Assembly: GCA_038319025.1 (NCBI GenBank) | Contig: JBBQCW010000016.1 | Span: 1-64,000, forward strand | Source of the DNA: JBBQCW01 sp038319025 | Lineage (GTDB): Bacteria; Actinomycetota; Thermoleophilia; Solirubrobacterales; Solirubrobacteraceae | DNA length: 64,000 nucleotides | Direction of reading: 5' to 3' | In this document: positions 1-8,300 of the stretch, piece by piece | Numbering within the stretch: position 1 is the first letter of the stretch | Layout of the letters: each line of letters begins with the position of its first letter | Position numbers and translations under genes: made by a program | Notes under the pieces: model-generated | What the model saw: the letters and a program-made list of their open reading frames with translations, nothing else | Database searches by the model: none | Told to the model about the DNA's origin: nothing

Positions 1-51
1 CGCAGCGGCGCGACGCGGGCGCCCTGTGCCCGCCTCTACACTGGCCGTTCC

Positions 52-140
52 GGAGAGGTGGCCGAGAGGCTGAAGGCACTCGACTGCTAATCGAGTATGG
101 GGGTCAAACTCCATCGCGGGTTCGAATCCCGCCCTCTCCG
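52..140 (+). tRNA. tRNA-Ser (anticodon GCU)
   Basis: The acceptor arms GGAGAGG (52-58) and CCTCTCC (133-139) pair perfectly, with discriminator G at 140. The anticodon loop carries GCT at 86-88. The long variable arm and the GGTTCGAATCC T-loop are typical of class II serine tRNAs. No CCA is encoded. A TACACT box at 37-42 is a plausible -10 just upstream. Confidence 0.97.
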
Positions 141-197
141 CTGAAGCAGCAGCCGTGGGCCGGGGTTGACTCACTGATGGCCGCCGGTTCAAGGACA

Positions 198-1691
198 TCA
201 TCCGGCCTGGGTCGACCGCCAGAGCCTCGTGCCTGGATGAAACTGACTCCACGCAAACCAGAACGCCTCGTGGGCCGGGAGCTCCTTTCCTGCCTGAACG
301 CGGACGCGCAGCCCGTCGCCGTCGGCCACCACCTCGACACCGTCCAGGACCACCGGCTTTCCGTCGGCGAGTTGCGCTCGAGCTGCGTCCTTCGGGAATG
401 CGATCGCTGAGCCGTCCGGCGCGAGCACGCCGACGACCTTGGCCTGCACGGGCAACCTGGGATCGACGTCGCCGATCGGGAATATCGGGCCGTTGTCATC
501 GCGCCCGCGGAGTGGGTCCAGTGGGTAGCTGCGACCGATTCCGCCGTCCCGCGCCACGATTCGGGTGCCTGGGTGATCGCGCTTCCACGCCCCCCAAGTG
601 CTCCCCACCACCGTCACCTGGTCGAGCGTCACGTGTGCGCGATGCAAGGGACCCGAGAGCGCCCGGCCCGTGAATGTGTCGAACACCGAGCGGCTCCTGA
701 GGTCGTACATCACTTTGTTCGATCGCGAGAGAAGCCCCGACGTCCGCAACACAGGCCGGGCCACTCCGTCCGGCACCGAGTCGAGCAGGTAGGCCTGCGC
801 CGAGCCGCAGAGCGTGCAGTAGGGAATCCCGAGGCGGTGCGCGCCGATCGTGATGTTGACCATCTCATGGACCTCCATGATGTTCTTCGGGAAGGCCACG
901 GCATCCCGTCCGATCACGACTCCGAACACCGTCCGATCGTCGGGGTACCAATCGCCGCCCACAGCGTCAGTCAGCGCTGGGTCATCGAGCGCTGGAATGC
1001 ATCCGCGCGGGCACGGCTTCGGATCACCGCTTCTCCGATCGTCGATCAGGACTCCACCCCACGACAGCAGCCTCCAATCGATGTCGGAGTGCGCGTCGGC
1101 GAAGAAGGGCCGCCATTTCGGCTCGATCGCGAGGAACAGACGAGCCTTGCGCTCTCTATAGCCCGGCGGGGCCGGCAGATCCCAGGCGATCAGGTCGTTG
1201 GTGACGGCCTGCCAGGCACTGCCATCCAACGACGAGCCCCTGCGCGGGTCCGCTCCGGTCAGCTTCGCGAACGCGCCGACGAGCTGCCGTTCCTCCTCGC
1301 TGCCCTGGACGAGGCGCAGCAGATCGGAGAGCAACCAGCCAAGCCGAGGATCCCGAGAGTTGGCCACAATGGTGAGCGCGTCGCGATCGAGCGCGCCCTG
1401 TGTTTGCGAAGTCACGAGTCGATCCACCGCTTTGGCGACGCCGGGGTCCAGCGGCCCATTGGGAGTGGCAGGCGCCGTCGGGAAGGACGGCTGCGCGACA
1501 GCCCCACCCGAGCCTGCCTCGCCCGGTGTCCGGCCTCCCCCACGTTCGTCTGCGCCGCAGCCCGCGAGGAGGGTGGCGGTGAGGAGCACGCCGATCAGCA
1601 CCCGCACGGCAGAAACATGCCCGGCGGTCAGACGACCGGGACCTCGGAAAGACGGCTCCTCGGGCGTATGAGGCAGCGATGCTCGAGGCAT
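198..1691 (-). CDS. DUF3179 domain lipoprotein
   Basis: The protein has a lipoprotein signal (lipobox LAGC with the Cys near residue 45) followed by a low-complexity linker and then a DUF3179 module in the C-terminal half. That module shows the family hallmarks: a histidine/asparagine segment (HEMVN) followed by the CTLCGSA motif, and later the SGLLSRSNKVMYD and FTGRALSGPLH segments. DUF3179 proteins are extracytoplasmic and of unknown biochemical role. The ATG at 1691 sits 6 nt after a TACGTT box, which favours a leaderless start there, although a GTG at 1607 would give a more standard signal peptide. It is followed at its 3' end by only a short gap to tRNA-Ser. Function is unknown; family assignment is firm. 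Confidence 0.85.
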   Translation of the reverse strand: MPRASLPHTPEEPSFRGPGRLTAGHVSAVRVLIGVLLTATLLAGCGADERGGGRTPGEAGSGGAVAQPSFPTAPATPNGPLDPGVAKAVDRLVTSQTQGALDRDALTIVANSRDPRLGWLLSDLLRLVQGSEEERQLVGAFAKLTGADPRRGSSLDGSAWQAVTNDLIAWDLPAPPGYRERKARLFLAIEPKWRPFFADAHSDIDWRLLSWGGVLIDDRRSGDPKPCPRGCIPALDDPALTDAVGGDWYPDDRTVFGVVIGRDAVAFPKNIMEVHEMVNITIGAHRLGIPYCTLCGSAQAYLLDSVPDGVARPVLRTSGLLSRSNKVMYDLRSRSVFDTFTGRALSGPLHRAHVTLDQVTVVGSTWGAWKRDHPGTRIVARDGGIGRSYPLDPLRGRDDNGPIFPIGDVDPRLPVQAKVVGVLAPDGSAIAFPKDAARAQLADGKPVVLDGVEVVADGDGLRVRVQAGKELPAHEAFWFAWSQFHPGTRLWRSTQAG

Positions 1692-1826
1692 GGTGCCAAC
1701 GTAACATCGCGGCGTCTCTGGGCCGCTGGCCCGCGGCTCGTGTTCATCGGATGGTTAGAAGTGAGATCACGTCATAAGGCGCCCCACGAGGCGCGCTCGC
1801 GGCCCAGCGCCGTACAGTCGACCGGC

Positions 1827-2165
1827 TCAGCCTGCCGCTCCCCACACCAGCAGCGACTGCGGGTCCTGCGGGTCGATCTTCACCACGACCTGCCCGCCCT
1901 CGACGATGCCCTGCAGGGTGGCGTCGTGCATCGACTGGCTGGTGCTGACGGCGTAGCCGGCGCCGGTGTCGGATTGGACGGTCAGCTCGAACTCGATCTG
2001 GTGGCCGCCGCCGATCTGCGTCCCGACTTCGCGCATCGAATTGACCGTCGCGCGACCATCCACGCCAGCTTGGTTGATGCGCATGATCTTGTCGCGCTCG
2101 GCGAATTGTGCGCCAGGGCTGACGGCCTGCTTCGCGGTGCCCTTCATCTTGCCCATGAAACCCAT
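1827..2165 (-). CDS. Conserved hypothetical protein (112 aa)
   Basis: A small soluble protein starting with a basic amphipathic stretch (MGFMGKMKGTAKQ) and followed by a compact alpha/beta-looking region rich in Val, Gln and Gly. No signal peptide or membrane segment is visible. The ATG at 2165 is chosen because a good AGGAG ribosome binding site lies 6 nt upstream; a TTG codon directly before it is less likely. The C-terminal part (GQVVVKIDPQDPQSLLVWG) resembles the short beta-rich regions seen in actinobacterial SHOCT-less relatives, but I cannot name a family. It stands alone between the cupin gene and the DUF3179 gene on the same strand. Confidence 0.7.
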   Translation of the reverse strand: MGFMGKMKGTAKQAVSPGAQFAERDKIMRINQAGVDGRATVNSMREVGTQIGGGHQIEFELTVQSDTGAGYAVSTSQSMHDATLQGIVEGGQVVVKIDPQDPQSLLVWGAAG

Positions 2166-2236
2166 CAAGGTCTCCTCTCACTCCGGTGGTCCGAGCAGAT
2201 CACATCGCGGCGGCTTGGGCAAACATGCCTTCGCTG

Positions 2237-2770
2237 CTAACCCACGGGCCAGGGGGATGACACCGGCACGATCGGCAGCTGATTCACGTAGGCCACGGCC
2301 GGCGAATCGGTCTCCACCGGAACGGCTGCCCCGTGGCGCGTCGCGGCGGGATCGGCCAGGTACCGCACCTCTTCGTCAGCCGAGCGGGTGCCGACCATGA
2401 GGATCGCGCACGGCTCAGGGCCGTCCCCCGCGCCGATCGTGATGTGTGCCGTCTGCGGTGGGCAGTGCAGGTAGTCCCAAGCCTTCATCCGTCGCTCTTG
2501 GCCCTCGACGATCGCCAGGCACTCGCCGGACAGCACGAGAAAGCCCTCCTGCTCGGACTCCCAGTGGTACATGCCCGGAGTCTCACCGGGCGGCAGGATG
2601 TGGACGCCGATACCCAGCGTCTTCGATCGGGCCGCGGGCGACTCCAGGACGCACCACGTCCCTCCGCCGGGCACCGTCGCCCAGCCGATCTCCGCCAGGT
2701 TCAGGATGAACCAGCCGTCGTCGGCGGGCATACGCCCGGTGGGGGTCAGCTCGATCTTGGCCTCGTGCAT
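2237..2770 (-). CDS. Cupin domain-containing protein
   Basis: A 177-residue protein with one cupin barrel. The first cupin motif is visible as the segment around HILPPGETPGMYHWESEQEG with the following FLVLSGE, and the second as PPQTAHITIGAG. The putative metal ligands (His, Glu, Glu, His) are partly conserved. Such single-domain cupins bind a divalent metal and act as small-molecule enzymes or sugar/acid binders; the substrate cannot be deduced. The ATG at 2770 lies 8 nt after a TAGCGT box, so it is probably leaderless. It is divergent from the exported NTF2-like gene across a 67-bp promoter region. Confidence 0.8.
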   Translation of the reverse strand: MHEAKIELTPTGRMPADDGWFILNLAEIGWATVPGGGTWCVLESPAARSKTLGIGVHILPPGETPGMYHWESEQEGFLVLSGECLAIVEGQERRMKAWDYLHCPPQTAHITIGAGDGPEPCAILMVGTRSADEEVRYLADPAATRHGAAVPVETDSPAVAYVNQLPIVPVSSPWPVG

Positions 2771-2837
2771 GCCACCGGACGCTACCCTGGCGCTGAGAAC
2801 GACCAAGATCGCCCCCGCAACCTCATCGGAGCCCGCC

Positions 2838-3338
2838 ATGCCGTCCAGCGCCCCCCGCCGCCTCGCCGTCGCCGCCCTTGCGGCCTGTTCGCTCGCCGTG
2901 ATCGCCGCGCCTGCCGGCGCCCATGCGACGCATGCCAAGGCCAAGACGACGTCCACGGTTCCCAAGATCAAGAATCCGGTGAAGGAGGGGACCAAGCTGG
3001 CCACCAAGTTCTTCACGCTGCTCAAGGGAACGGCCACGCCCGAGCTCAAGGCCTTCCTCTCGCCCTCGTTCATCATCCAGCGTGCGGACGGCACCTCATC
3101 GACGAAGGCCGAGTACCTGGCCGGCGTGGTCACGAACGTGAAGACGTTCAGCTTCACTGACGTGAAGGCGACGGTCGAGGGGGACACGATCGTCGTGCGC
3201 TACACCGCCACGACCGATCAGATCGTGAACGGCGTGGAGTACAAGAAGACCCCGGCGCCGCGGCTCAGCGTGTTCCGCTGGAGCGGCAAGGCGTGGCGCC
3301 TCCTGGCCCACGCCAACTTCAACACACCGGTCGCGTAG
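2838..3338 (+). CDS. Exported NTF2-like (DUF4440-type) protein
   Basis: The ATG at 2838 gives a classic Sec signal peptide (basic start, hydrophobic Ala/Leu core, cleavage after GAHA). The mature part, about 130 residues, has the layout of the NTF2/SnoaL-like fold: a long helix (KNPVKEGTKLATKFFTLL), then FLSPSFIIQRADG and alternating strands ending in VFRWSGKAWRLLAHANF. That ending matches the conserved strand pattern of DUF4440 proteins. These small cone-shaped domains bind ligands or act as subunits; no catalytic set can be identified. A longer in-frame extension upstream overlaps the divergent cupin gene and is not credible as coding. Confidence 0.8.
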   Translation: MPSSAPRRLAVAALAACSLAVIAAPAGAHATHAKAKTTSTVPKIKNPVKEGTKLATKFFTLLKGTATPELKAFLSPSFIIQRADGTSSTKAEYLAGVVTNVKTFSFTDVKATVEGDTIVVRYTATTDQIVNGVEYKKTPAPRLSVFRWSGKAWRLLAHANFNTPVA

Positions 3339-3355
3339 CGCGGTCCGCCGGCCGC

Positions 3356-4474
3356 CTACCCGGGCTCGCCGAGCAGCGGCGGCGCGCTTCGGTAGGTCGC
3401 CGGTGTGGCTGACAGGCCGATCGGGTTGCGGGTCAGCCGGGCCGTCGTCCCGTCGGCGCGCGGTACGGCCACGATCGGCTCAAGGCCGAGCGATTCTGCG
3501 AGCGCGAAAGCGGCGCCGATGTCGTTGACTTCGCCTGCGGGGACGCCGGCGGCGCTCAGTTCCTGCGCCCAGGCTTGAGCGGGGCGGGTCGCGAGCCGGG
3601 CCGCGAGTTCACTGCGCAGCGCCTCGCGATGGGTGACGCGTGCCGCGTTGTTGGCGAACCGCTCGTCTTCGGGAAGCTCAGGTGCGCGCAGCACCGTGCA
3701 CAGCGCCGCGAACTGGCGGTCGGTACCCACCGCGAGCACCAGGTCGCCGTCCGCGGTGGGCAGCATTTCGTAGGGGGAGACGCTGGGATGCGCGTTGCCC
3801 ATCCGGCGGGGGGTGACCCCCGCGAGTGTGTACGCCGCGCCCTGGTTCACGAGCGCCGCCAACAGCGACGACAGCAGGTTGATCTCCACTCGCTGACCTT
3901 CACCCGTCTGCTCGCGGTGGCGCAGAGCGGCCAGGATCCCCACGGTGGCGAACAGTCCGGCGAGCACGTCGACGAGCGCGACCCCGACCTTTTGCGGTTC
4001 ACCCTCCGTAGGCCCGGTGATGCTCATCAGCCCGCCGACGGCCTGCAGCAGCAGGTCGTAGCCGGGCAGAGCAGCGCCGGCGCCGGCGCCGAACCCGGTG
4101 ATAGAGCAGTAGACGAGCCCTTCGCGATCGGCCGTCACGTCGTCGTAACCCAGGCCGAGGCGGTCCATCACGCCGGGGCGGAAGTTCTCCACCAGCACGT
4201 CGGCTTGCGCCACCAGCGCGCGGGCTCGCTTCAGATCTGTCGGGTCGGCCAGGTCCAGGACGATGCTGTCCTTGTTGCGGTTGACCGACTCGAAGTAAGT
4301 GGCGCCGCCGCGCTCGTCGAACGGGGGACCCCATGCGCGCGTGTCGTCGCCGGTGTGCGCCCGCTCGACCTTCACCACCTCCGCTCCGAGGTCGGCGAGC
4401 AGCATCGTGGCGAACGGGCCGGCGAGGACGCGCGAAAAATCGACGATGCGGAGCGTGCCGAGTGCGTGGGTCAT
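3356..4474 (-). CDS. CaiB/BaiF family CoA-transferase (class III)
   Basis: The 372-residue protein matches formyl-CoA transferase-like enzymes along its length. It opens with LRIVDFSRVLAGPFATMLLADLGAEVVKVE, continues with the DTRAWGPP and VLVENFRPGVMDRLGLGYD segments, and has a GYDLLLQA region holding the expected catalytic aspartate near residue 140. Class III transferases move CoA between carboxylic acids through an enzyme-acyl anhydride. The substrate is not predictable. The start codon lies 8 nt after a TAGGTT box, and the gene is divergent from the F420-dependent dehydrogenase across 134 bp. Confidence 0.92.
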   Translation of the reverse strand: MTHALGTLRIVDFSRVLAGPFATMLLADLGAEVVKVERAHTGDDTRAWGPPFDERGGATYFESVNRNKDSIVLDLADPTDLKRARALVAQADVLVENFRPGVMDRLGLGYDDVTADREGLVYCSITGFGAGAGAALPGYDLLLQAVGGLMSITGPTEGEPQKVGVALVDVLAGLFATVGILAALRHREQTGEGQRVEINLLSSLLAALVNQGAAYTLAGVTPRRMGNAHPSVSPYEMLPTADGDLVLAVGTDRQFAALCTVLRAPELPEDERFANNAARVTHREALRSELAARLATRPAQAWAQELSAAGVPAGEVNDIGAAFALAESLGLEPIVAVPRADGTTARLTRNPIGLSATPATYRSAPPLLGEPG

Positions 4475-4608
4475 ATGGGTGAAACCTAGATGCTCACGGT
4501 GCTCGGGCCAGACCGGTTCGCCGTTACGACATCATGCAGCGACGGCCCTCTGGGGTCACCCAGCCCTGGCGGCGGCGAACCTCGCCGCCCGAGAGAGGAC
4601 AGATACCC

Positions 4609-5613
4609 GTGAGCGTGAGGATCGGTTACAAGGCGTCGGCGGAGCAGTTCGCCCCTCGAGAGTTGCTGGACTTCTCCGTCGAGGCGGAACGGCGCGGCTT
4701 CGACATCGTGGCGGTGTCTGATCACTTTCAGCCGTGGCGCCATCACGGTGGCCACTCGCCGTCGGCGCTCACCTGGCTCGGTGCCGCCGGGCAGGCGACA
4801 AGCACCGTGGCGCTGGGCACCAGCGTGCTGACCCCCACGCTGCGTTACCACCCGTCGATGGTCGCGCAGGCGTTCGCCACGCTCGGCGTGATGAGCCCAG
4901 GGCGCATCTTCCTCGGGGTGGGGTCAGGTGAGGCGATGAACGAGACGCCGGCCACCGGTGACGAGTTCCCCGGTCGCAAGGAGCGCCGCATGCGACTCGC
5001 GGAGGCGATCGCGGTGATCAAGCTGCTTTGGAGCGAGGAGCGGGTGGACTTCGCGGGCGATTACTACAAGCTGGCGCAGGCGACGATCTACGATCGCCCG
5101 GAGGTGCCCGTCCCGATTTTTGTCGCGGCATCCGGCCCCCTCGCCGCCAAGCTCGCAGGCCGAGTCGGCGACGGGTTCATCTGCACGAGCGGCAAGGATC
5201 CTGAGCTGTATCGAACGCTGCTGGGCAACGTCGAAGAGGGCGCGCAGGCCGCGGGCCGCGACTCGTCACAGATTCGTCGCATGATCGAGGTCAAGGTCTC
5301 CTACGATCGCGATCTCGACTTTGCCTACAAGGCGTGTCAGTGGTGGGCGGCGCTCGCGCTGTCCCCCGAGCAGAAGGAAGGCGTGGAGGATCCGCTGGAG
5401 ATGGAGCGCCTCGCGGACGCCAACGCGGAGAACGCTCACACCCGGTTCATCGTCTCCGATGACCCACAGGATGTGGTCGATCGCATCGCGCCCTACCTCG
5501 ATCTGGGTTTTGAGGATCTGGTGATCCACGGCCCGGGGGAGGATCAGATGCGATTCCTGCAGCAGTTCACCGAGGACGTCATGCCGTTGTTGCGGGCCCG
5601 CGCCGGGGGATAG
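4609..5613 (+). CDS. fgd: F420-dependent glucose-6-phosphate dehydrogenase
   Basis: A 334-residue LLM-fold (luciferase-like TIM barrel) protein. The opening GYKASAEQFAPREL and SDHFQPWRHHGGHSP are diagnostic of Fgd. Residues known in mycobacterial Fgd1 for catalysis are present (His39, Trp43, Glu108). The three that hold the substrate phosphate are also present: Lys196 in ICTSGK, Lys256 in SPEQK, and Arg279 in HTRFIV. Retention of all of these supports true glucose-6-phosphate oxidation with reduction of F420, rather than the hydroxymycolate-type branch. The GTG at 4609 follows a GAGAGGAC ribosome binding site. It is followed 10 bp downstream by the GST gene. Confidence 0.9.
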   Translation: MSVRIGYKASAEQFAPRELLDFSVEAERRGFDIVAVSDHFQPWRHHGGHSPSALTWLGAAGQATSTVALGTSVLTPTLRYHPSMVAQAFATLGVMSPGRIFLGVGSGEAMNETPATGDEFPGRKERRMRLAEAIAVIKLLWSEERVDFAGDYYKLAQATIYDRPEVPVPIFVAASGPLAAKLAGRVGDGFICTSGKDPELYRTLLGNVEEGAQAAGRDSSQIRRMIEVKVSYDRDLDFAYKACQWWAALALSPEQKEGVEDPLEMERLADANAENAHTRFIVSDDPQDVVDRIAPYLDLGFEDLVIHGPGEDQMRFLQQFTEDVMPLLRARAGG

Positions 5614-5623
5614 GCTGGCGGCC

Positions 5624-6382
5624 GTGGCCGGCAACGTCCTCTGGCACCTGCGGATCTCGCACTTCAACGAGAAGGCTCGTTGGGGGCTGGATCGCAAGCA
5701 GCTGCCGCACGTGCGCCATGGCGTCATGCCCGGTTTTCACACGGCCGTGGCGCTCGCGGTCAGCGGCCGCCCCACACTGCCGGTGTTGCGGCTGAACGGG
5801 CGCACCATCTCCGACTCCTCCGCGATCCTGGCCGCGCTGGACGAAGCCGTTCCCGAACCCCCGATGTATCCCGCCGACTCGGTGCAGCGCGCCCGTGCCA
5901 TCGCGCTGGAGGCCTGGCTGGGTGCGGGTCTCGGCCCGGCCATCCGGCGCCTCGCGTTCGTCCACGTGTTCGCCGACCCGGCGGCCGGCGCCGCTTTCGC
6001 GACGGGCCCGGGAGGCGAGGCGCAGGCCCGCGTGATGCAGCCGACGTGGTGGCTCACCTCGCCCATCGTCCGGCGACGTTACGGCGCCGATGACGAGGGC
6101 GCCCGGTCCGGCGAGCAGGTCATACGCGACACGCTTGAACGGCTCGAACGTGAGATCCAGCCGTCCGGCTTCCTGGCGGGAGATGCGTTCAGCGTGGCCG
6201 ACCTGACCGCCGCCACCCTCCTGGGGCCGCTGACTCGGCCGCCGGGCTATCCGAGTACCAGCCGGCCTGTCCCTGCCTCGCTGGCCCCGTTGTGGGCCGA
6301 ACTCGCCGCCCACCCGGCAGCGGTGTGGGCACGCGAGATCTGGGTCACGCACCGCGGCGTCCCGGCCCAACCGACTGCTTAG
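5624..6382 (+). CDS. Glutathione S-transferase family protein
   Basis: A 252-residue protein with a thioredoxin-like N-terminal domain (about 1-80). It includes the HFNEKARWGLDRK active-site-like helix, the PTLPVLRLNG cis-proline loop, and ISDSSAILAALDE, the usual glutathione gamma-glutamyl binding segment. An all-helical C-terminal domain ends with VADLTAATLLGPL. Actinobacteria normally lack glutathione, so the true thiol or substrate is uncertain. The GTG start lies 7 nt after a TAGGCT box overlapping the end of fgd, suggesting its own leaderless promoter despite the short intergenic gap. Confidence 0.85.
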   Translation: MAGNVLWHLRISHFNEKARWGLDRKQLPHVRHGVMPGFHTAVALAVSGRPTLPVLRLNGRTISDSSAILAALDEAVPEPPMYPADSVQRARAIALEAWLGAGLGPAIRRLAFVHVFADPAAGAAFATGPGGEAQARVMQPTWWLTSPIVRRRYGADDEGARSGEQVIRDTLERLEREIQPSGFLAGDAFSVADLTAATLLGPLTRPPGYPSTSRPVPASLAPLWAELAAHPAAVWAREIWVTHRGVPAQPTA

Positions 6383-6577
6383 CCAATCCTTAGCGGGGCA
6401 TCACGTTGCGCACAGGTTCACCTTGTGTAGTGGGTGACGGACAACGGACACAACGGGAGCGGCGGAAGTATCCAGAGCGGGATCGCCGACTTTCCACATA
6501 CCGCTCAGCCCGGCGCACTCTCCTCCCCTTGAGCGCCGGGGGCGACCCTGACCCGAACGGCAGGGCGACTCTGCACC

Positions 6578-6606
6578 GGGGGCCCATGACTCGCTCATGG
6601 GCCCCC
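6578..6606 (+). terminator. 12-bp perfect hairpin, likely terminator
   Basis: The arms at 6578-6589 and 6595-6606 (GGGGGCCCATGA and its complement) pair perfectly over 12 bp around a 5-nt loop CTCGC. A short T-run (GTTTTT) follows about 18 nt later. Its position between convergent genes supports termination, possibly in both directions. Confidence 0.6.
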
Positions 6607-6648
6607 GAGTTGCTTTCTGGGGCGTTTTTCGCCGGCGGGCCTGGGTTT

Positions 6649-6697
6649 GTCGAGTGCCACCGTTGTCCCGCTCAGCGGGCACGATGTGGCACTCGAC
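6649..6697. repeat. Nested palindrome (12-bp outer stem, 5-bp inner stem)
   Basis: The outer arms GTCGAGTGCCAC (6649-6660) and GTGGCACTCGAC (6686-6697) are perfect complements. Between them, CCCGC (6667-6671) pairs with GCGGG (6675-6679) around a TCA loop. It could be a second bidirectional terminator, or a REP-like palindromic element. Confidence 0.55.
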
Positions 6698-6752
6698 CTC
6701 CCCCGGCCACCGCCCGCGCCGCGGGCGAGCCGGTCCCCGGCCGGCCCTAGCC

Positions 6753-7154
6753 TCACCCCACGCGGAACACGGGCAGCGGGGGCGCCTCGTCGCGCTCCTC
6801 CCAGGCGAGCACGACGGGGTCGTCGATTGCTGCCGTCAGCGCTCGGTCCCCCACGAGACGCGTGAGCATCCGGGGACCCTCGGCCAGGGCGACTATGGCC
6901 ACCGCGTACGGCGGCATCACACCGGGCATCACTTCCAGATGGGACACGGTGAGGCTGTAAACCGTGGCGACGCCCGAGCACCTCAACCAGCCGACATGGT
7001 CTGACCCGCAGGCCAGGCACAACCTCCGGGGCGTGAACTGCCGCGCGCCGCAGGCCTCGCACTCCTGCACGACGAGCTCGCGGCGAGCCGCGGCCGCCCA
7101 GAACGGGGCCGTCACGGGATCGCCGTACGCCGGCGGTTCAGGCCGTGCGCTCAT
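6753..7154 (-). CDS. Zn-ribbon OB-fold (DUF35) acyl-CoA associated protein
   Basis: A 133-residue protein with an N-terminal helix, a rubredoxin-like zinc ribbon (Cys32, Cys35, Cys46, Cys49 in CEACG and CLACG), and an OB-fold (VATVYSLTVSH, PPYAVAIVAL). DUF35 proteins bind acyl-CoA and act as obligate partners of thiolase-fold enzymes. Its start overlaps the stop of the thiolase-like gene by 4 nt, so the two are translationally coupled and probably form one complex, as in the Ltp2/DUF35 aldolases of steroid side-chain degradation and in HMG-CoA synthase assemblies. Confidence 0.9.
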   Translation of the reverse strand: MSARPEPPAYGDPVTAPFWAAAARRELVVQECEACGARQFTPRRLCLACGSDHVGWLRCSGVATVYSLTVSHLEVMPGVMPPYAVAIVALAEGPRMLTRLVGDRALTAAIDDPVVLAWEERDEAPPLPVFRVG

Positions 7155-8299
7155 CGCCCGAGCACCACCGTCGAGGCCGTGGAGAAGTAGCCGCCGACGC
7201 CGTGCACGGCACAGATCTCGGGGTCGCCCGGCACCTGCCGCGCCCCGGCCTCACCGCGCAGCTGGCGTACGGCCTCCACCAGGAGCAACAGCCCGAAAGC
7301 GCCGGGATGGCAGTAGGACAACCCGCCGCCTGAGGTCATCGCGGGCAGCGAGCCGCCGGGGGCCAACCGTCCCTCAGCGACGAAAGCGCCGGCCTCACCC
7401 TTGCCGCAGAACCCTAGATCCTCCAACGCCATCAGCACCGTGATGGTGAATGAATCGTAGGGCTGGAACACATCGACATCGTCGGCGGTGATGCCGGCCT
7501 GGGCGAACGCTTCGCGACCGGAGATGACACCAGCGCTGCGCACCAGGTCGCGGGACTCGGCGATGTGGCGGACGGTCTGGCTCTCGCCGGCGCCGAGCAC
7601 GCGAACCGCCCGCTTCGCGGCATCGCGCCCGCGCTCGGCGCTCGTCACCACGACCGCGCCGCCGCCGTCGGTAACCAGGCAGCAGTCCCGAAGGTGCAGC
7701 GGGGAGGAGATCATGCGTGAACCGACGACGTCCTCGACCGACAACGGTTTGCCGTGGCTCCAGGCCAGCGGGTTCAGATTCGCCCACTCCCGCGCTGCGA
7801 CGGCGACCGCCGCCAGTTGCTCGGCTGTGGTGCCGAACTCGTGCATGTGTCGCGCCGCGATCAGCGCGTAGCGCCCGACGGGCGGGGGCAGCGCGTACGG
7901 GTACTCGAACTGCCCGGGGATGGATGAGGGATCGACCACACGATTGAGCACGCGCGACCGGCGGGTGCGCTGCCGCGAGGCGTACGCGATCAGGGCGACC
8001 TCGCAATGACCCGCGGCCACGGCGAGCATGGCGTGGTGGACGTGCGCCTCGAACGCCGCTCCGCCCAGGTCGGTGGAGTCCAGCCAGCGCAGATCGTGCA
8101 GGCCCAGGTACTCGCCGACCTGCACGGTCCCCTGGTCACCCATGAAGTTCACGGCCAGGCCGTCGACGTCGGCGAACGTGAGCCCCGCTTCAGCCAGCGC
8201 GTCTCGCGCGGCCAGCTGAACCATCGACAGCTCGGTCTCGTTGTGGACCTCGCCCAGAGGCGACTCGGCGACACCGGCGATGCAGACTTCCCGTTGCAC
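7151..8299 (-). CDS. Thiolase-fold protein, partner of DUF35 (SCP-x/Ltp2-like)
   Basis: A 382-residue thiolase-superfamily protein of the lipid-transfer (SCP-x) branch. Landmarks are an N-terminal VCIAGVAESPLG, the PYDSFTITVLMALEDLGFCGKGE segment, and a C-terminal SGGGLSYCHPGAFG followed by CAVHGVGG. The position that normally holds the nucleophilic Cys (around residues 78-86) reads DLGGAAFEAHV and has no cysteine. Classical thiolysis is therefore unlikely; a retro-aldol role like that of Ltp2 is more plausible. The GTG start lies 8 nt after a TAGGGT box inside a 13-bp inverted repeat shared with the divergent lipoprotein gene. Confidence 0.87.
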   Translation of the reverse strand: MQREVCIAGVAESPLGEVHNETELSMVQLAARDALAEAGLTFADVDGLAVNFMGDQGTVQVGEYLGLHDLRWLDSTDLGGAAFEAHVHHAMLAVAAGHCEVALIAYASRQRTRRSRVLNRVVDPSSIPGQFEYPYALPPPVGRYALIAARHMHEFGTTAEQLAAVAVAAREWANLNPLAWSHGKPLSVEDVVGSRMISSPLHLRDCCLVTDGGGAVVVTSAERGRDAAKRAVRVLGAGESQTVRHIAESRDLVRSAGVISGREAFAQAGITADDVDVFQPYDSFTITVLMALEDLGFCGKGEAGAFVAEGRLAPGGSLPAMTSGGGLSYCHPGAFGLLLLVEAVRQLRGEAGARQVPGDPEICAVHGVGGYFSTASTVVLGR

Positions 8300-8300
8300 A

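Larger units (their letters stand above)
6383..6752. other. 370-bp gene-free region between convergent genes
   Basis: No convincing coding sequence is present on either strand. It contains two strong palindromic structures (listed separately) and a GC-rich 5' half (about 6400-6575) in which I recognise no tRNA, SRP, RNase P, tmRNA or riboswitch consensus. Convergent transcription of the GST gene and the DUF35 gene explains the terminators, but not the length of the region. Confidence 0.6.

Noticed and set aside
573..2240. Long plus-strand open frame of over 500 codons
   Set aside because: It is antisense to the DUF3179 gene and runs across the next gene. Its composition is Arg/Pro/Ala-rich with no domain, typical of a mirror frame in high-GC DNA.
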